From contig JAUXRI010000316.1 of the NCBI GenBank assembly GCA_030681895.1, forward strand, positions 38,910-102,909: a stretch of DNA of 64,000 nucleotides, in the 5' to 3' direction. The notes below the pieces were generated by a model. That model was not told the DNA's origin and did not search any database. It worked only from the letters and a program-made list of their open reading frames with translations. Numbering within the stretch: position 1 is the first letter of the stretch; each line of letters begins with the position of its first letter. Below, piece after piece: positions 15,632-24,006 of the stretch. Source of the DNA: Myxococcales bacterium. Lineage in GTDB: Bacteria; Myxococcota; Myxococcia; Myxococcales; Myxococcaceae. Position numbers and translations under genes: made by a program.

Positions 15632-16915
15632 CTACTGCTGGTACTCGCCGTAGGGCGACCCGTTGAAGCGCCTGAGCAAGGGGGCCTCGTGGCCCTCGAG
15701 TGACACCTCGAGCGCGCTGTCGCCGGCACACGCAGTCACGGGCACCTCGATGCTGTTTCCGTTGGGCTCGAGCACCTTGAGCACCTGCGCTCCCTTCGGC
15801 ACGTGGTCGATTCGCCAGGTGCCGTCATCTGCCACTGTGGTGGCGAGCTCGAGCACCGGCACCACGACGACCCATGCCCGCATGTTGGCGTGGATGTCAC
15901 ACTGAAGGCGGAACCCACCCTCCTTCAAGAACGCAACCGGCTCTGGCTCGGCCTTCTTCGTCGGGCTGATCCGCACGGTGGTGCGATCGCTCGTGAAGAC
16001 GGAGTGCTCTTTGTTGTCCCGGTTCGGGAACGACACCGAGTCGTTCTTCTGGATGATCAGCATGCGCGGGGTGAATTGCAGATCCTTCTGAGCGATCTCG
16101 TGGCGGCGAGGCTCGCTGAGCTTCACGGAGCGCGCGCGGGTCTTGAGATACACGACGAGGTCGCTGGCTTTCACCTTCGGGTCTCTCGACGAGAAGGTGA
16201 CCCTGCCCGAGAGTGAGCAGCCCTGTGCTGAGGGCTTCACCTCTTCCACCTCGTTGGAAGCCTTCGCCGTGGGTCGCGGCATCGCGATGAGCAGAGAGCT
16301 CCTCGGGTACCTGGTGCGAAACGCCGTCGCGACGCTCGCCAGCTCGGGGCTCTGCGAGAACGCGGCAGTCAAGACGAGCAGGGCATCGCGCTCCTCACGC
16401 ACGTCGTCCTGGGGAAAGTTGGCCTCGTGCTTCGTCAGGGCAGCCGCCGCCTCGAGCAGCCGGTTGTGTTCGAGGGCGGCGCGCACCGCACGCCTCGAAC
16501 CATCACGGCTCAGTGGACGCGCCTGGACGATGGCGTCGGGTTCTCGCGTCGGCACGGGCGCGCTTGCCTCTGCTCGAGCTTCGACCGTCGGAGCTTCCAC
16601 GCGCGGCACTTCGACCGTCGCGATCGGCGCGGGCTCCACTGCTGTTGCCGGTGCCGCGACGGGCGTTGGTTCCACCCTCGGCGTCGGCTCCGGCACACCG
16701 AGCGACGAGACGGCCCAGCCGCCGACCGCAACGCCGAGCAGGCCGGTGATGATCAGCAGCGCCGGTCCGATGGGGCCACGCGCCGGGCTCGCTCCAGACC
16801 GCACGCTGTCGCTGATGCGCTTCCACAGCCGCTCGTTCAGCGCCGCAGGTGGTGGCGGTGGCGCCTGCCGTTCCGGCGCCAGCATCGCGTCGAGCTCAGG
16901 GTCGCGTTCGAGCAT
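15632..16915 (-). CDS. Anti-sigma-like membrane protein fused to a cupredoxin domain
   Basis: The 427-aa protein has four parts. Residues 1-45 are a short cytoplasmic segment (LNERLWKRISDSVR) of the size used by anti-sigma factors. Residues 50-70 are a transmembrane helix. A Pro/Val/Glu spacer and a TPR-like helical stretch (RAALEHNRLLEAAAAL ... RYPRSSLL, 140-210) follow. Last come a plastocyanin/azurin-like domain (about 255-355) with the copper-ligand pattern H304 (KEHSVF), C339, H342 and M345 (CDIHANM), and a carboxypeptidase-regulatory-like tail. The gene overlaps the sigma-factor gene by 20 bases, as sigma/anti-sigma pairs do. I infer a periplasmic metal or redox sensor controlling the sigma factor. 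The cupredoxin pattern is seen; the anti-sigma role is inferred from position and topology. Confidence 0.75.
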   Translation of the reverse strand: MLERDPELDAMLAPERQAPPPPPAALNERLWKRISDSVRSGASPARGPIGPALLIITGLLGVAVGGWAVSSLGVPEPTPRVEPTPVAAPATAVEPAPIATVEVPRVEAPTVEARAEASAPVPTREPDAIVQARPLSRDGSRRAVRAALEHNRLLEAAAALTKHEANFPQDDVREERDALLVLTAAFSQSPELASVATAFRTRYPRSSLLIAMPRPTAKASNEVEEVKPSAQGCSLSGRVTFSSRDPKVKASDLVVYLKTRARSVKLSEPRRHEIAQKDLQFTPRMLIIQKNDSVSFPNRDNKEHSVFTSDRTTVRISPTKKAEPEPVAFLKEGGFRLQCDIHANMRAWVVVVPVLELATTVADDGTWRIDHVPKGAQVLKVLEPNGNSIEVPVTACAGDSALEVSLEGHEAPLLRRFNGSPYGEYQQ

Positions 16916-17426
16916 GGAGGCCTCCTTCCATCGAGCCCAGCCGCCGGGTCATCGCGTCCTTGAACTGCTTTCGCGCGGCCTTGAGCCTCGACCACGCGGT
17001 ATCGGTCAGCAGCCCGAGCACGGCGGCCGCCTCACTCACTGGCACCTGGTCGAGCTCGTGCATGATGAAGATGGCGCGCTTCTCGTCATCGAGTTCTTGA
17101 AGCGCGCGGCGGATCAACCGCTGCGCTGCGGCCCGCTCCGAGTGCTCCTCGGGTCCCGGTGCGTCGTCGACCTGCTCCGAAGGCGAACGTGTCTCGGCCC
17201 GCTTCGTGCTCGCGAGCGCACGCTCGTTGGCCACCAGCCCATGCGCGATGCCGAACAGCCACGGCCGCACGGGCCGCGAGGTGTCGAAGTCGGCGAGTCT
17301 GCGATGCACGGTGACGAAGACGTCGTGCGCGAGGTCCTCGACGCGATGGGCCGGAGCGCCCAACCGCCGCAGCGACTGCAGCACGTACCCGAGGTGCTCC
17401 CGATAGAGCGACTCGAGCCCTGTCAC
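16896..17426 (-). CDS. ECF-type RNA polymerase sigma factor
   Basis: The 176-aa product has the two domains of group-4 sigma-70 factors. Region 2 is at about residues 5-70 (HRVEDLAHDVFVTVHRRLADFD, RPWLFGIAHGL). Region 4 is at about 105-160 (ALQELDDEKRAIFIMHELDQVPVSEAAAVLGL then SRLKAARKQFKDAM, the DNA-reading helix-turn-helix). It starts at GTG 17426. It directs RNA polymerase to a small regulon and is probably held inactive by the membrane protein encoded by the overlapping next gene. The upstream intergenic region holds two perfect dyads. Confidence 0.9.
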   Translation of the reverse strand: MTGLESLYREHLGYVLQSLRRLGAPAHRVEDLAHDVFVTVHRRLADFDTSRPVRPWLFGIAHGLVANERALASTKRAETRSPSEQVDDAPGPEEHSERAAAQRLIRRALQELDDEKRAIFIMHELDQVPVSEAAAVLGLLTDTAWSRLKAARKQFKDAMTRRLGSMEGGLHARTRP

Positions 17427-17508
17427 GAACGCCTCGAGGTGCGGTGCGCGGCCATCACCACTCTCATTGTGGCCACCCCCTGGAGTTCGTCACCACCTCG
17501 CGTCGATT

Positions 17509-17526
17509 GTCGCACGCTGGTGCGAC
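17509..17526. promoter_or_regulatory. Perfect inverted repeat in divergent promoter region
   Basis: GTCGCAC-GCTG-GTGCGAC is a perfect 7-bp dyad with a 4-nt centre, between the sigma-factor gene (minus) and the gene at 17590 (plus). Its size and place fit an operator for a dimeric regulator, or a hairpin in the leader of either transcript. Confidence 0.4.
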
Positions 17527-17539
17527 GGGAAGGGCTTGG

Positions 17540-17555
17540 CCCCGAGGCGTCGGGG
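17540..17555. promoter_or_regulatory. Second inverted repeat in the same intergenic region
   Basis: CCCCGA-GGCG-TCGGGG is a perfect 6-bp dyad with a 4-nt centre, 13 nt from the first dyad. It lies 34 nt before the start at 17590 and could fold in that gene's 5' leader. Confidence 0.3.
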
Positions 17556-17589
17556 TGCTGTGGTTCGCGCCTCTCTCACAGGAGCCTTC

Positions 17590-18099
17590 ATGCCTGCCAT
17601 TCAGAACCGCGTCGCCACCACGCGCACCACGGCCACTCAAGCTGTCGCTGCTCCCGCCACGACTGCTGCCGACGCCGCGCTCGCGAAGAAGGCCACTTCG
17701 TGGATCAAGACGAACTCGGGTGAAGGCTGGGGCAAGAAGTTCCCGCCGCTCGACTCGGGCAACCTCGGCGTCTCGGCCTTCGTGCCGTCGCAGGCTCAGG
17801 CGAAGGCGCTGCTCGCCGATGCGAAGGCCACGCTTCCCGGAGCCGCAGGCATTCAGGCCGCGAAGCTCGACCCCGCGAAGAACCAACTCCTGGTGGTGCT
17901 GACGAGCGACGACGAGCCGCAGATGCACCTCGTGCTCCAGGACAAGCGCACCGGCAGCCTCAAGAACCTCGGCGAGGTGAACTCCATCGACCTGCCTTCG
18001 AGGGACGGCGACTTCGGCCAGGCGCTCAGCCGCGTGTCGAAGGGCGCGAAGTGGTTGCCGCTGGGCGAGGGCTCTGCGCCGCCGAACTGGTGGAAGTGA
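17590..18099 (+). CDS. Hypothetical 169-aa protein
   Basis: The start at the ATG 17590 is set by AGGAG at 17580-17584. The protein has a low-complexity Thr/Ala N-terminus (TRTTATQAVAAPATTAAD), then a compact domain with KKFPPLDSGNLGVSAFVPSQAQAKALLADAK and ending GSAPPNWWK. There is no signal peptide or membrane helix. Not a family I recognise. It is followed after 10 nt by the PEGA protein gene and the two may form an operon. Confidence 0.75.
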   Translation: MPAIQNRVATTRTTATQAVAAPATTAADAALAKKATSWIKTNSGEGWGKKFPPLDSGNLGVSAFVPSQAQAKALLADAKATLPGAAGIQAAKLDPAKNQLLVVLTSDDEPQMHLVLQDKRTGSLKNLGEVNSIDLPSRDGDFGQALSRVSKGAKWLPLGEGSAPPNWWK

Positions 18100-18109
18100 G
18101 CGAGGGTCG

Positions 18110-19567
18110 ATGAATCGGTGGTTCGTCGCGGTGGTGGTGGTCGTCGTGTCGGCCCGAGCCGGTGCTGCGCCTGCGGCTGAGGACGACGTCAAGCTGCGCT
18201 TCGAACTCGCCACGCGGCTGTACTCGCAAGGCAACACGCTCGAGGCGCTCGACGAGCTGGAGCGGCTGGCGAAGACGACCGAGCTGCCTTCGGTGTTGGT
18301 GAACCTCGTCAGCGTGAACGCCGAGCTGGGCCGGCCCGAGGCGAGCGTCGCGGTCGCCGACCGGCTGCTCTCGAAGCCCACCACCCTCGACCCTGCGCGC
18401 CTGACCCGTGTGCGAGCGATTCGCGACGAGCAGCGCCAGAAGCTGGGAGACGTGATGGTGACGTCGCCCGTCGACGGCGTGGAGCTGCGCCTGGCCGGGA
18501 AGCTCGTCGGCCAGACGCCGTTGCAGAAGCCCCTGCTGTCGCGGTCCGGCACGGTGATGCTCACGGCCACCGCGAAGGGCTACGAGCCGCTCTTTCGTGA
18601 GCTGACGGTGCTCGCCGGTGGAACGCTCGAGGTGACGGTGGAGCTCGTCGCCACGACCGCGACTCCGGGGTCGGCGGTGATCCGCACCTCGACGCCCGAC
18701 ACCACCGTCCTCGTCGACGGCCAGCAGGTCGGCGTCACCCCCGACGTGACGAAGGTGCCCGTGATGCCGGGGACGAAGACGGTCTCGGTGACCCGCGAGC
18801 ACTACTCGAGCGCAGAGCTCGTGGTGAAGGTCGCGGACGGCGCCGAGGTCGACGTGCCGCTCGAGCCGACCGCGATTCCGGCCGAAGAGACGGCGCAGGT
18901 GGCGGTGCGCTCGACGGAGGGCAGCGTCACCCTCACGGTCGATGGCCTTCAGGGCGGGCTGCTCGAGGAAGGCTCCACCACGCGCCTGATTCCCGGCCGC
19001 CATCGCCTCGCCTTCGAGCGTGGCGGCTTCCTGCCCATTCGCCGCGAGGTCTGGCTGGCCGGCGGACGCGTTCAGACGTTCGAGCTCGTCTTCGAGCCCA
19101 CGCCTGAGCTGCGCGCCGAGCTCGTGTCGTCGCGTTCGGTACGGCGAATCGCTGGCTTCACGGCCATCGGCATCGGCGCCGCTGGAGCCATCGCGAGCGG
19201 CATCTACGCCTTCGGTCTCGCGAGCGTCGACGAGGCGTACTGGAACAAGCAGGTGAAGGACTTCGAGGGCCAGCTGCAGACGGGGAAGGGCTGCGCGCAG
19301 GTGACCGACCCGACCGTGCCGACGTGTCAGCAGAACATCACGCTCTCGAAGCAGAAGCTGGTCGAGCTGGGCCAGGCGCGGACGATTGGGTACGTCGGCT
19401 TTGCGACGTCGCTCGTGGCCATCGCGGGTGGCGTCGTCTCGGTCTTGTTGGCCCCCGACCTCGGGCGCTTCGAGCGGCCGATTTCGAACTCAGACTTCGT
19501 GCAATCGCTGGCAGTGACGGTGCTTCCCGAAGGCGGCGCCGCGGTCGCCGCCGCCGGCAGGTTCTGA
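18110..19567 (+). CDS. PEGA-domain envelope protein
   Basis: The 485-aa protein has a signal peptide (FVAVVVVVVSARAGAA), a TPR-like helical region (RLYSQGNTLEALDELERLAK), then several PEGA-type beta repeats recognised by patterns such as VDGVELRLAGKLVGQTPL, TTVLVDGQQVGVTPD and PGRHRLAFERGGF. Two hydrophobic segments near the C-terminus (GFTAIGIGAAGAIASGIYAFGLA and TIGYVGFATSLVAIAGGVVSVLL) would anchor it in the membrane. PEGA repeats usually occur in surface or periplasmic structural proteins. Its role is unknown. Confidence 0.85.
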   Translation: MNRWFVAVVVVVVSARAGAAPAAEDDVKLRFELATRLYSQGNTLEALDELERLAKTTELPSVLVNLVSVNAELGRPEASVAVADRLLSKPTTLDPARLTRVRAIRDEQRQKLGDVMVTSPVDGVELRLAGKLVGQTPLQKPLLSRSGTVMLTATAKGYEPLFRELTVLAGGTLEVTVELVATTATPGSAVIRTSTPDTTVLVDGQQVGVTPDVTKVPVMPGTKTVSVTREHYSSAELVVKVADGAEVDVPLEPTAIPAEETAQVAVRSTEGSVTLTVDGLQGGLLEEGSTTRLIPGRHRLAFERGGFLPIRREVWLAGGRVQTFELVFEPTPELRAELVSSRSVRRIAGFTAIGIGAAGAIASGIYAFGLASVDEAYWNKQVKDFEGQLQTGKGCAQVTDPTVPTCQQNITLSKQKLVELGQARTIGYVGFATSLVAIAGGVVSVLLAPDLGRFERPISNSDFVQSLAVTVLPEGGAAVAAAGRF

Positions 19568-19602
19568 CGGTCTCTCCTGTCGTCTCACTGAAAGTTCCCC
19601 GC

Positions 19603-20721
19603 ATGCGCTGTGTTCCGTTCTTCTTCGTCATCGTCGCCTGCGCGGCGCCTCCCGCGACCAGCATCATCATCGAGCGGCAGAGCCCCGACGCCGCGGTGGT
19701 CGATGCAGGCGTCGACGCGGGGCCCGAGCAATACGAGGTGGCGCTCTTCGACCGCGCGCGCATCTCGAGCCAGGGCAGCGCGCCGAACTTCCACAAGGTG
19801 CGCGTCACGGTGCCTGCGCTCGATGGCGGCTCGTTCTCGAACGTCACGCTCGTCACGCAGCTCGACACCACCTGCTTCCCCTTCACGTCGTGGGCGACCA
19901 ACCGTCCACCAGCCGGCCACAACTGGCCCGCCGACTGTGACGCCTTCGACCGTAACTACGAGTGGAAGCTCATCGACCCGGCCCTCGATGGTGGCGCTCC
20001 GGCCATCGAGCTGCTGCGCGCCATCACGCCGTTCGGTGGACCGCTCGAGGTGCCGGTCGACGTGACTGACGTCTTCAACGCGACGACCGGGCCGCGCGTC
20101 ATCGAGGTGAACATTCCGACGTACTCAGATGGCGCGGGCATCGTCAGCGGGAGCAACGGTGGCTGGTTCGTGACGGGCAAGCTGGTGGTGACGAAGGGCG
20201 CTCCGCCGCGGAAGGTGCTGGCGGTCACGCCGCTGCTGTATCGCTCACTCGGCACCGCCGACCGCACGCAGTCACTGCCCTTCACGACGCCTGCTGGAGC
20301 GACGCACGTCACGGTCGAGTACCGCGCGACGGGCCACGGTGGACCGACGAACAACGACATGGGCTGCTTCGGCCCGGCCGATGAGTTCTGCACGAGGCGG
20401 CATACGTGGCGCGGCGACGGCATGCAGCTCGACTCGAAGACGCTCTTGCGCACCAACTGCGCTCAGCTGTGCACGGTGACGGCGTTCGCCTCGTCTGCTG
20501 GAGGCACCATCATGGCGTGCGCGGAGAACCCGTGCGGCGCAGTCAGCTCGGTGCGCGCCAATCGCGCCAACTGGTGCCCCGGGAGCGTGACGCCGCCGCT
20601 CGTCTTCACCGCCGCGTCGTGGGCGAACGCCGGGCCGCACACGTTCGACGTCGACATCGACCGCATTGCGACGGGCGGCAGCTGGGTCGTCAGCGCGACC
20701 GCGTTCGTCTACGGCGACTGA
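19603..20721 (+). CDS. PNGase F-like secreted protein
   Basis: The 372-aa protein starts with a lipoprotein-like signal (FFFVIVACAAPP). The rest resembles peptide-N-glycosidase F-type jelly-roll proteins: a first beta domain (YEVALFDRARIS ... TCFPFTSWATNR) and a second containing VEYRATGHGGPTNND ... DEFCTRRHTW, close to the TGHG...EFC pattern of that family. PNGase F cleaves N-glycans from glycoproteins. I cannot identify the catalytic Asp/Glu with certainty, so activity is uncertain. For a predatory or scavenging bacterium, deglycosylation of prey or environmental glycoproteins would make sense. Paired Cys suggest disulfides. Confidence 0.65.
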   Translation: MRCVPFFFVIVACAAPPATSIIIERQSPDAAVVDAGVDAGPEQYEVALFDRARISSQGSAPNFHKVRVTVPALDGGSFSNVTLVTQLDTTCFPFTSWATNRPPAGHNWPADCDAFDRNYEWKLIDPALDGGAPAIELLRAITPFGGPLEVPVDVTDVFNATTGPRVIEVNIPTYSDGAGIVSGSNGGWFVTGKLVVTKGAPPRKVLAVTPLLYRSLGTADRTQSLPFTTPAGATHVTVEYRATGHGGPTNNDMGCFGPADEFCTRRHTWRGDGMQLDSKTLLRTNCAQLCTVTAFASSAGGTIMACAENPCGAVSSVRANRANWCPGSVTPPLVFTAASWANAGPHTFDVDIDRIATGGSWVVSATAFVYGD

Positions 20722-20748
20722 GTGGGTCTCCGAGTTCAGGTCGCGACG

Positions 20749-21963
20749 TCAGCGACGGTAGTCGACGAAGCGCACCAGCCCTGCGTCGACCTCGAAGGTA
20801 ACAAACTGTCCTGAGGCCCAGACGGCGCTGCCGAAGGGCAGCCACGTCAGGACCGGCACACCCGCGTCGCGATTCCACTGAACGAGGAAGTTTCCGCGCT
20901 TCTCCGGAAAGACGGCGAGCGGCGCGCCGCGGTTCGTTGCCTTTGGCTCGTTGTAAATGGGCGGCTGGAAAGAGCCGAGGAGGCGGTCGTCAGCGTACGG
21001 CCGAGCGTACGCCCACAAATCCCTGCCCCGCCGAAACAGCACCGTGTCGGCATCGATGCCCACCACCGAGGCTCGATGGGGCAGTTGGTCGCAGCCGCCA
21101 TCCTCACGACACCGTGTCCCGAATGCGAATTGCCAACCAACGAGGCCGTCGGCGAGGCGTGCGTGCGTTGCTGGTGCAGGAATCGTCACGAAGGTCTCAA
21201 TCCCTCCGCCGTCGACGACGTAGGCGAACAGGTCGCCGCGGTAGTAGCGAACCTCGTCGGCGTAGGTGAGTTCGACTCCTTGCGTCGTCACCGGCACGCT
21301 GGCGGTCATCACGAGCCCTCCGTCACTCGTGTCAAACCGGCGGAGAACTCGTCCTGCGTCCTGCGACTGCTCGAGCCAGACCACGTCGCCTTCGACAGCG
21401 ACGTTCTGAGCGAGATGAAGCGTCGCAACGAGAGTTCCTTTGTTCCAGACCGTCACTCCACCGTCCGCGCCCCTGTGCTCACAGACAACCAGTCCGCTTC
21501 GCGTTCGAGCAGGGGACGGGCAGCGGCTGATGTCTTCGACTGAAGGCAGTTCGCGGCCATCGTGAGCGATGAAGAGCGGAATTCGTGCGATGCCGAGGTT
21601 GGGCTCTACTGACAGTTCGACTGACGAGCCGGAGGTGACCTCGGTCGATGTAAAGGCAAGGCTGACGGTCACCTTCCCAGTGACGAGATCGTGCTGGGGC
21701 TGCTCAATCGCGAGCTCATTCGCGGTTCCATCGAGGCTGCGGAGGCTGGCTCTTGCCTCGAGCGTTCCTGCGGGAAGCTCACAGCCAAGAGGTCCCGGGA
21801 AGGTGAAGACGAGTTCCTGTCGCACGCCGGCGACTGCGAGAATTGACTCAGGCACGGACCGCAAGACCGGGGATCCAAGGGGACACCGGGGGACCGCGGG
21901 GCTGCATCCCAGGGCAAGGAACGCGAACACGACCAGTTCTGCGCTGGACTCCATCTTCGTCAT
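20749..21963 (-). CDS. Hypothetical lipoprotein, possible beta-propeller
   Basis: The 404-aa product has a signal peptide with the lipobox ALGC; the start is ATG 21963 or the in-frame ATG at 21954. The mature part has recurring short strands such as GLVVCEHRGADGG, VWLEQSQDAGRVLRRFD and LFAYVVDGGG, suggestive of a propeller-like fold. I do not recognise the family. The gene has noticeably more A/T in third positions than its neighbours. It converges with the PNGase F-like gene. Confidence 0.75.
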   Translation of the reverse strand: MTKMESSAELVVFAFLALGCSPAVPRCPLGSPVLRSVPESILAVAGVRQELVFTFPGPLGCELPAGTLEARASLRSLDGTANELAIEQPQHDLVTGKVTVSLAFTSTEVTSGSSVELSVEPNLGIARIPLFIAHDGRELPSVEDISRCPSPARTRSGLVVCEHRGADGGVTVWNKGTLVATLHLAQNVAVEGDVVWLEQSQDAGRVLRRFDTSDGGLVMTASVPVTTQGVELTYADEVRYYRGDLFAYVVDGGGIETFVTIPAPATHARLADGLVGWQFAFGTRCREDGGCDQLPHRASVVGIDADTVLFRRGRDLWAYARPYADDRLLGSFQPPIYNEPKATNRGAPLAVFPEKRGNFLVQWNRDAGVPVLTWLPFGSAVWASGQFVTFEVDAGLVRFVDYRR

Positions 21964-22034
21964 GGTTCGGCCTGCGTCGCATCCATTGGGCGGTTCCGCA
22001 GGTACTCAAGCTTCGAACGAGATGCCAATGCGCC

Positions 22035-22724
22035 TCACGGCAAGGTCGTCGCCGCCCAGAAGCTGCGCACGTCGGTGTCCTCGCCCTTCGTCATCAGAAT
22101 CGCCGTGACGCGATGGCCGCGTGCGTGGCCAAAGCTCGCGGTGCCGTCCGCTGCCGTCGTCGCCTTCGCCAGGGCCTTGCCCGCGCGGTCCTTCAGCCAG
22201 ACCACCTGGCCCTTCACCGGTCGCCCCGACTTGTGCGCGACCACGAGCAGTGGGTCGAGGGAACGCAGCTCGAGCTCGAACTCACAGCCCACGGGACCGG
22301 ACTCCCTCGGGACCGCGACGAGGCAGCGCGAGTACCTCTCGGTGACGGGCTTCGTTCGTCCTTTCAGCGAGAGTCCAGGCGGCGCGACGACCGAGTCTTC
22401 CTTCAGGTACGCGGCGAACTTTGACGGCGTCTGCTCCAGCGTCGCGGGCTTCGACTCGTAGATGGCGGCGAGGAACGGCGCGGGTGGCGCGACTCCGGAG
22501 GGCTTCGCACCGGCATCAGCGGCAAACGTCGCGAGGTCATCACCGGTGATCAGCTCGAAGCGCGCGAGGCGCTCTGGGTTCCGAGGCAGCTCTTCGACGC
22601 TCGTGCCGTCGCTGAGAAAGAGCCGTCCCGTCACACCCGTGGCCGAGGTCTGCACCTCAATCCACTGGTCGTGGGCGAACGCGGTCGCCGACACCAGACA
22701 GACGACTGGCGCGATGAGTCGCAT
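22035..22724 (-). CDS. Secreted DUF4198-like protein
   Basis: The 229-aa protein has a signal peptide ending AFAHDQWIEV; a His right after cleavage is typical of DUF4198/NikM-like periplasmic proteins that can bind divalent metals. The C-terminal part (GRPVKGQVVWLKDRAGKALA, then TTAADGTASFGHARG) matches the beta-sandwich end of that family. A metal-related role is inferred only from family resemblance. It begins 3 nt after the stop of the DUF2252 gene and is likely cotranscribed with it. Confidence 0.7.
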   Translation of the reverse strand: MRLIAPVVCLVSATAFAHDQWIEVQTSATGVTGRLFLSDGTSVEELPRNPERLARFELITGDDLATFAADAGAKPSGVAPPAPFLAAIYESKPATLEQTPSKFAAYLKEDSVVAPPGLSLKGRTKPVTERYSRCLVAVPRESGPVGCEFELELRSLDPLLVVAHKSGRPVKGQVVWLKDRAGKALAKATTAADGTASFGHARGHRVTAILMTKGEDTDVRSFWAATTLP

Positions 22725-22727
22725 GCG

Positions 22728-23858
22728 TCAGGCGTCTCCGAAACGGTCGAACACCACGTCACAGAACTGCAGGAACGCCGTCTCGTGCAACCCGGCGAGC
22801 TGCTGCGCCCCGTCGAGCACGCGCGCCTGCTGAGCGCTGCTCCACGTCGAGGGAGCTCCGCCGCGTCGATGCACCTCGCCCACCAATGAGCCCAAGTACC
22901 GCACGTACGGCTCGAGCGCCTCGGGCGGAATCTCGTCGACGCCGAGCTTGTCTTCCTTCGCGCCGAGCCTGGTGACGACGACCGGCAGCTTTCCCAGCAG
23001 CGACGCTCCGAAACACGCTGGCGGCTTCGGCAACGCGCGTCGCATCACGTCGACCAGCCGCTGCGCTGACGCTGGAGCGCCCACTGACGCCGCGCCGCGC
23101 ACCTCTTTCACCTCGAGCAACCACGGCGCGCCGTCGCCGCGCGTCAACACGAGCAGCCGCTCCACGCCGAGCGAGCCCGTGCCTGCGATGCGACGCGTGA
23201 CGTCGAGCACCTCGAGCGCCGCCGCATCAACCTTCGCCGGGAGCGTCGCGCTCCACATCGCCAGCGCCGCCGGCACGCGCTTCACCACCTCAGCCGGAGC
23301 CGTCGGCGTCTTCTCGGGGTTGCGCATCAGCTTGCCGACGTCGTCGACCTTCTTCTTCAGCACCGCCTCAGGCGGCAGCGCGTTTACCTGCGATACCAGC
23401 TGTTGCACGAACGCCGGCGCACGCACCGCTCCACCACGCACGCCCACCTCGTACCCATCCATCATCGCGTGCGCCAGTCCGAGCACCTTCACGCCCGAGA
23501 CGTGCAGCTCGTCACGCGCCAGCAGCGTCGAGGTCAACAAGCGCAGCACGTCGAACGCGCACGGCCCCTCGAACGTCTCGTCGAAGTCGTTCACGTGAAA
23601 CGTCACCCCGCGCGCCCAGCGGAACACGCCGACATTCTCGAGGTGCACGTCGCCCACCAATGACGCGCGGCCGGGGAGCCCTCGAAGGAGCACGGGATGC
23701 CGGCTCATCGCCTCGGCCCACAACGGTGACGCGCCCCGAAGGAACGCGAACGGGGAGCGGGCCATGCGCATCCACTTCCGCTCCAGCAACGCCGGCTTGC
23801 TGCCCAACCTCGCCAGGTCTGCGTCGAGCTGCACCCGCGCCAACGAAGGTCTCGCCAT
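22728..23858 (-). CDS. DUF2252 family protein (kinase-like fold)
   Basis: The protein shows the DUF2252 signatures GDVHLENVG and VNDFDET in a kinase-like arrangement, preceded by MARSPFAFLRG. The family is related to aminoglycoside-phosphotransferase-like kinases, but its substrate is unknown. I place the start at ATG 23858: the longer frame to 23948 uses codons rare in this genome (CTA, ATA, AGT, AAT) and reads as non-coding. It is first of a two-gene unit with the DUF4198-like gene and divergent from the large Cys-rich gene at 24007. Confidence 0.85.
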   Translation of the reverse strand: MARPSLARVQLDADLARLGSKPALLERKWMRMARSPFAFLRGASPLWAEAMSRHPVLLRGLPGRASLVGDVHLENVGVFRWARGVTFHVNDFDETFEGPCAFDVLRLLTSTLLARDELHVSGVKVLGLAHAMMDGYEVGVRGGAVRAPAFVQQLVSQVNALPPEAVLKKKVDDVGKLMRNPEKTPTAPAEVVKRVPAALAMWSATLPAKVDAAALEVLDVTRRIAGTGSLGVERLLVLTRGDGAPWLLEVKEVRGAASVGAPASAQRLVDVMRRALPKPPACFGASLLGKLPVVVTRLGAKEDKLGVDEIPPEALEPYVRYLGSLVGEVHRRGGAPSTWSSAQQARVLDGAQQLAGLHETAFLQFCDVVFDRFGDA

Positions 23859-24006
23859 GCCTCGACTTATTCCGTTCGCTCGCCGGGTGACGCCGATTCG
23901 TAGGCCGTCGAAGGTGCGCGGATTTGCATCGCGCGCGGCCTCCTGCACAGATCGACCTCCTCCCGGGTCTCACCGTGGAACATTCCCTCCCGTTGGGTTT
24001 TCGGCC

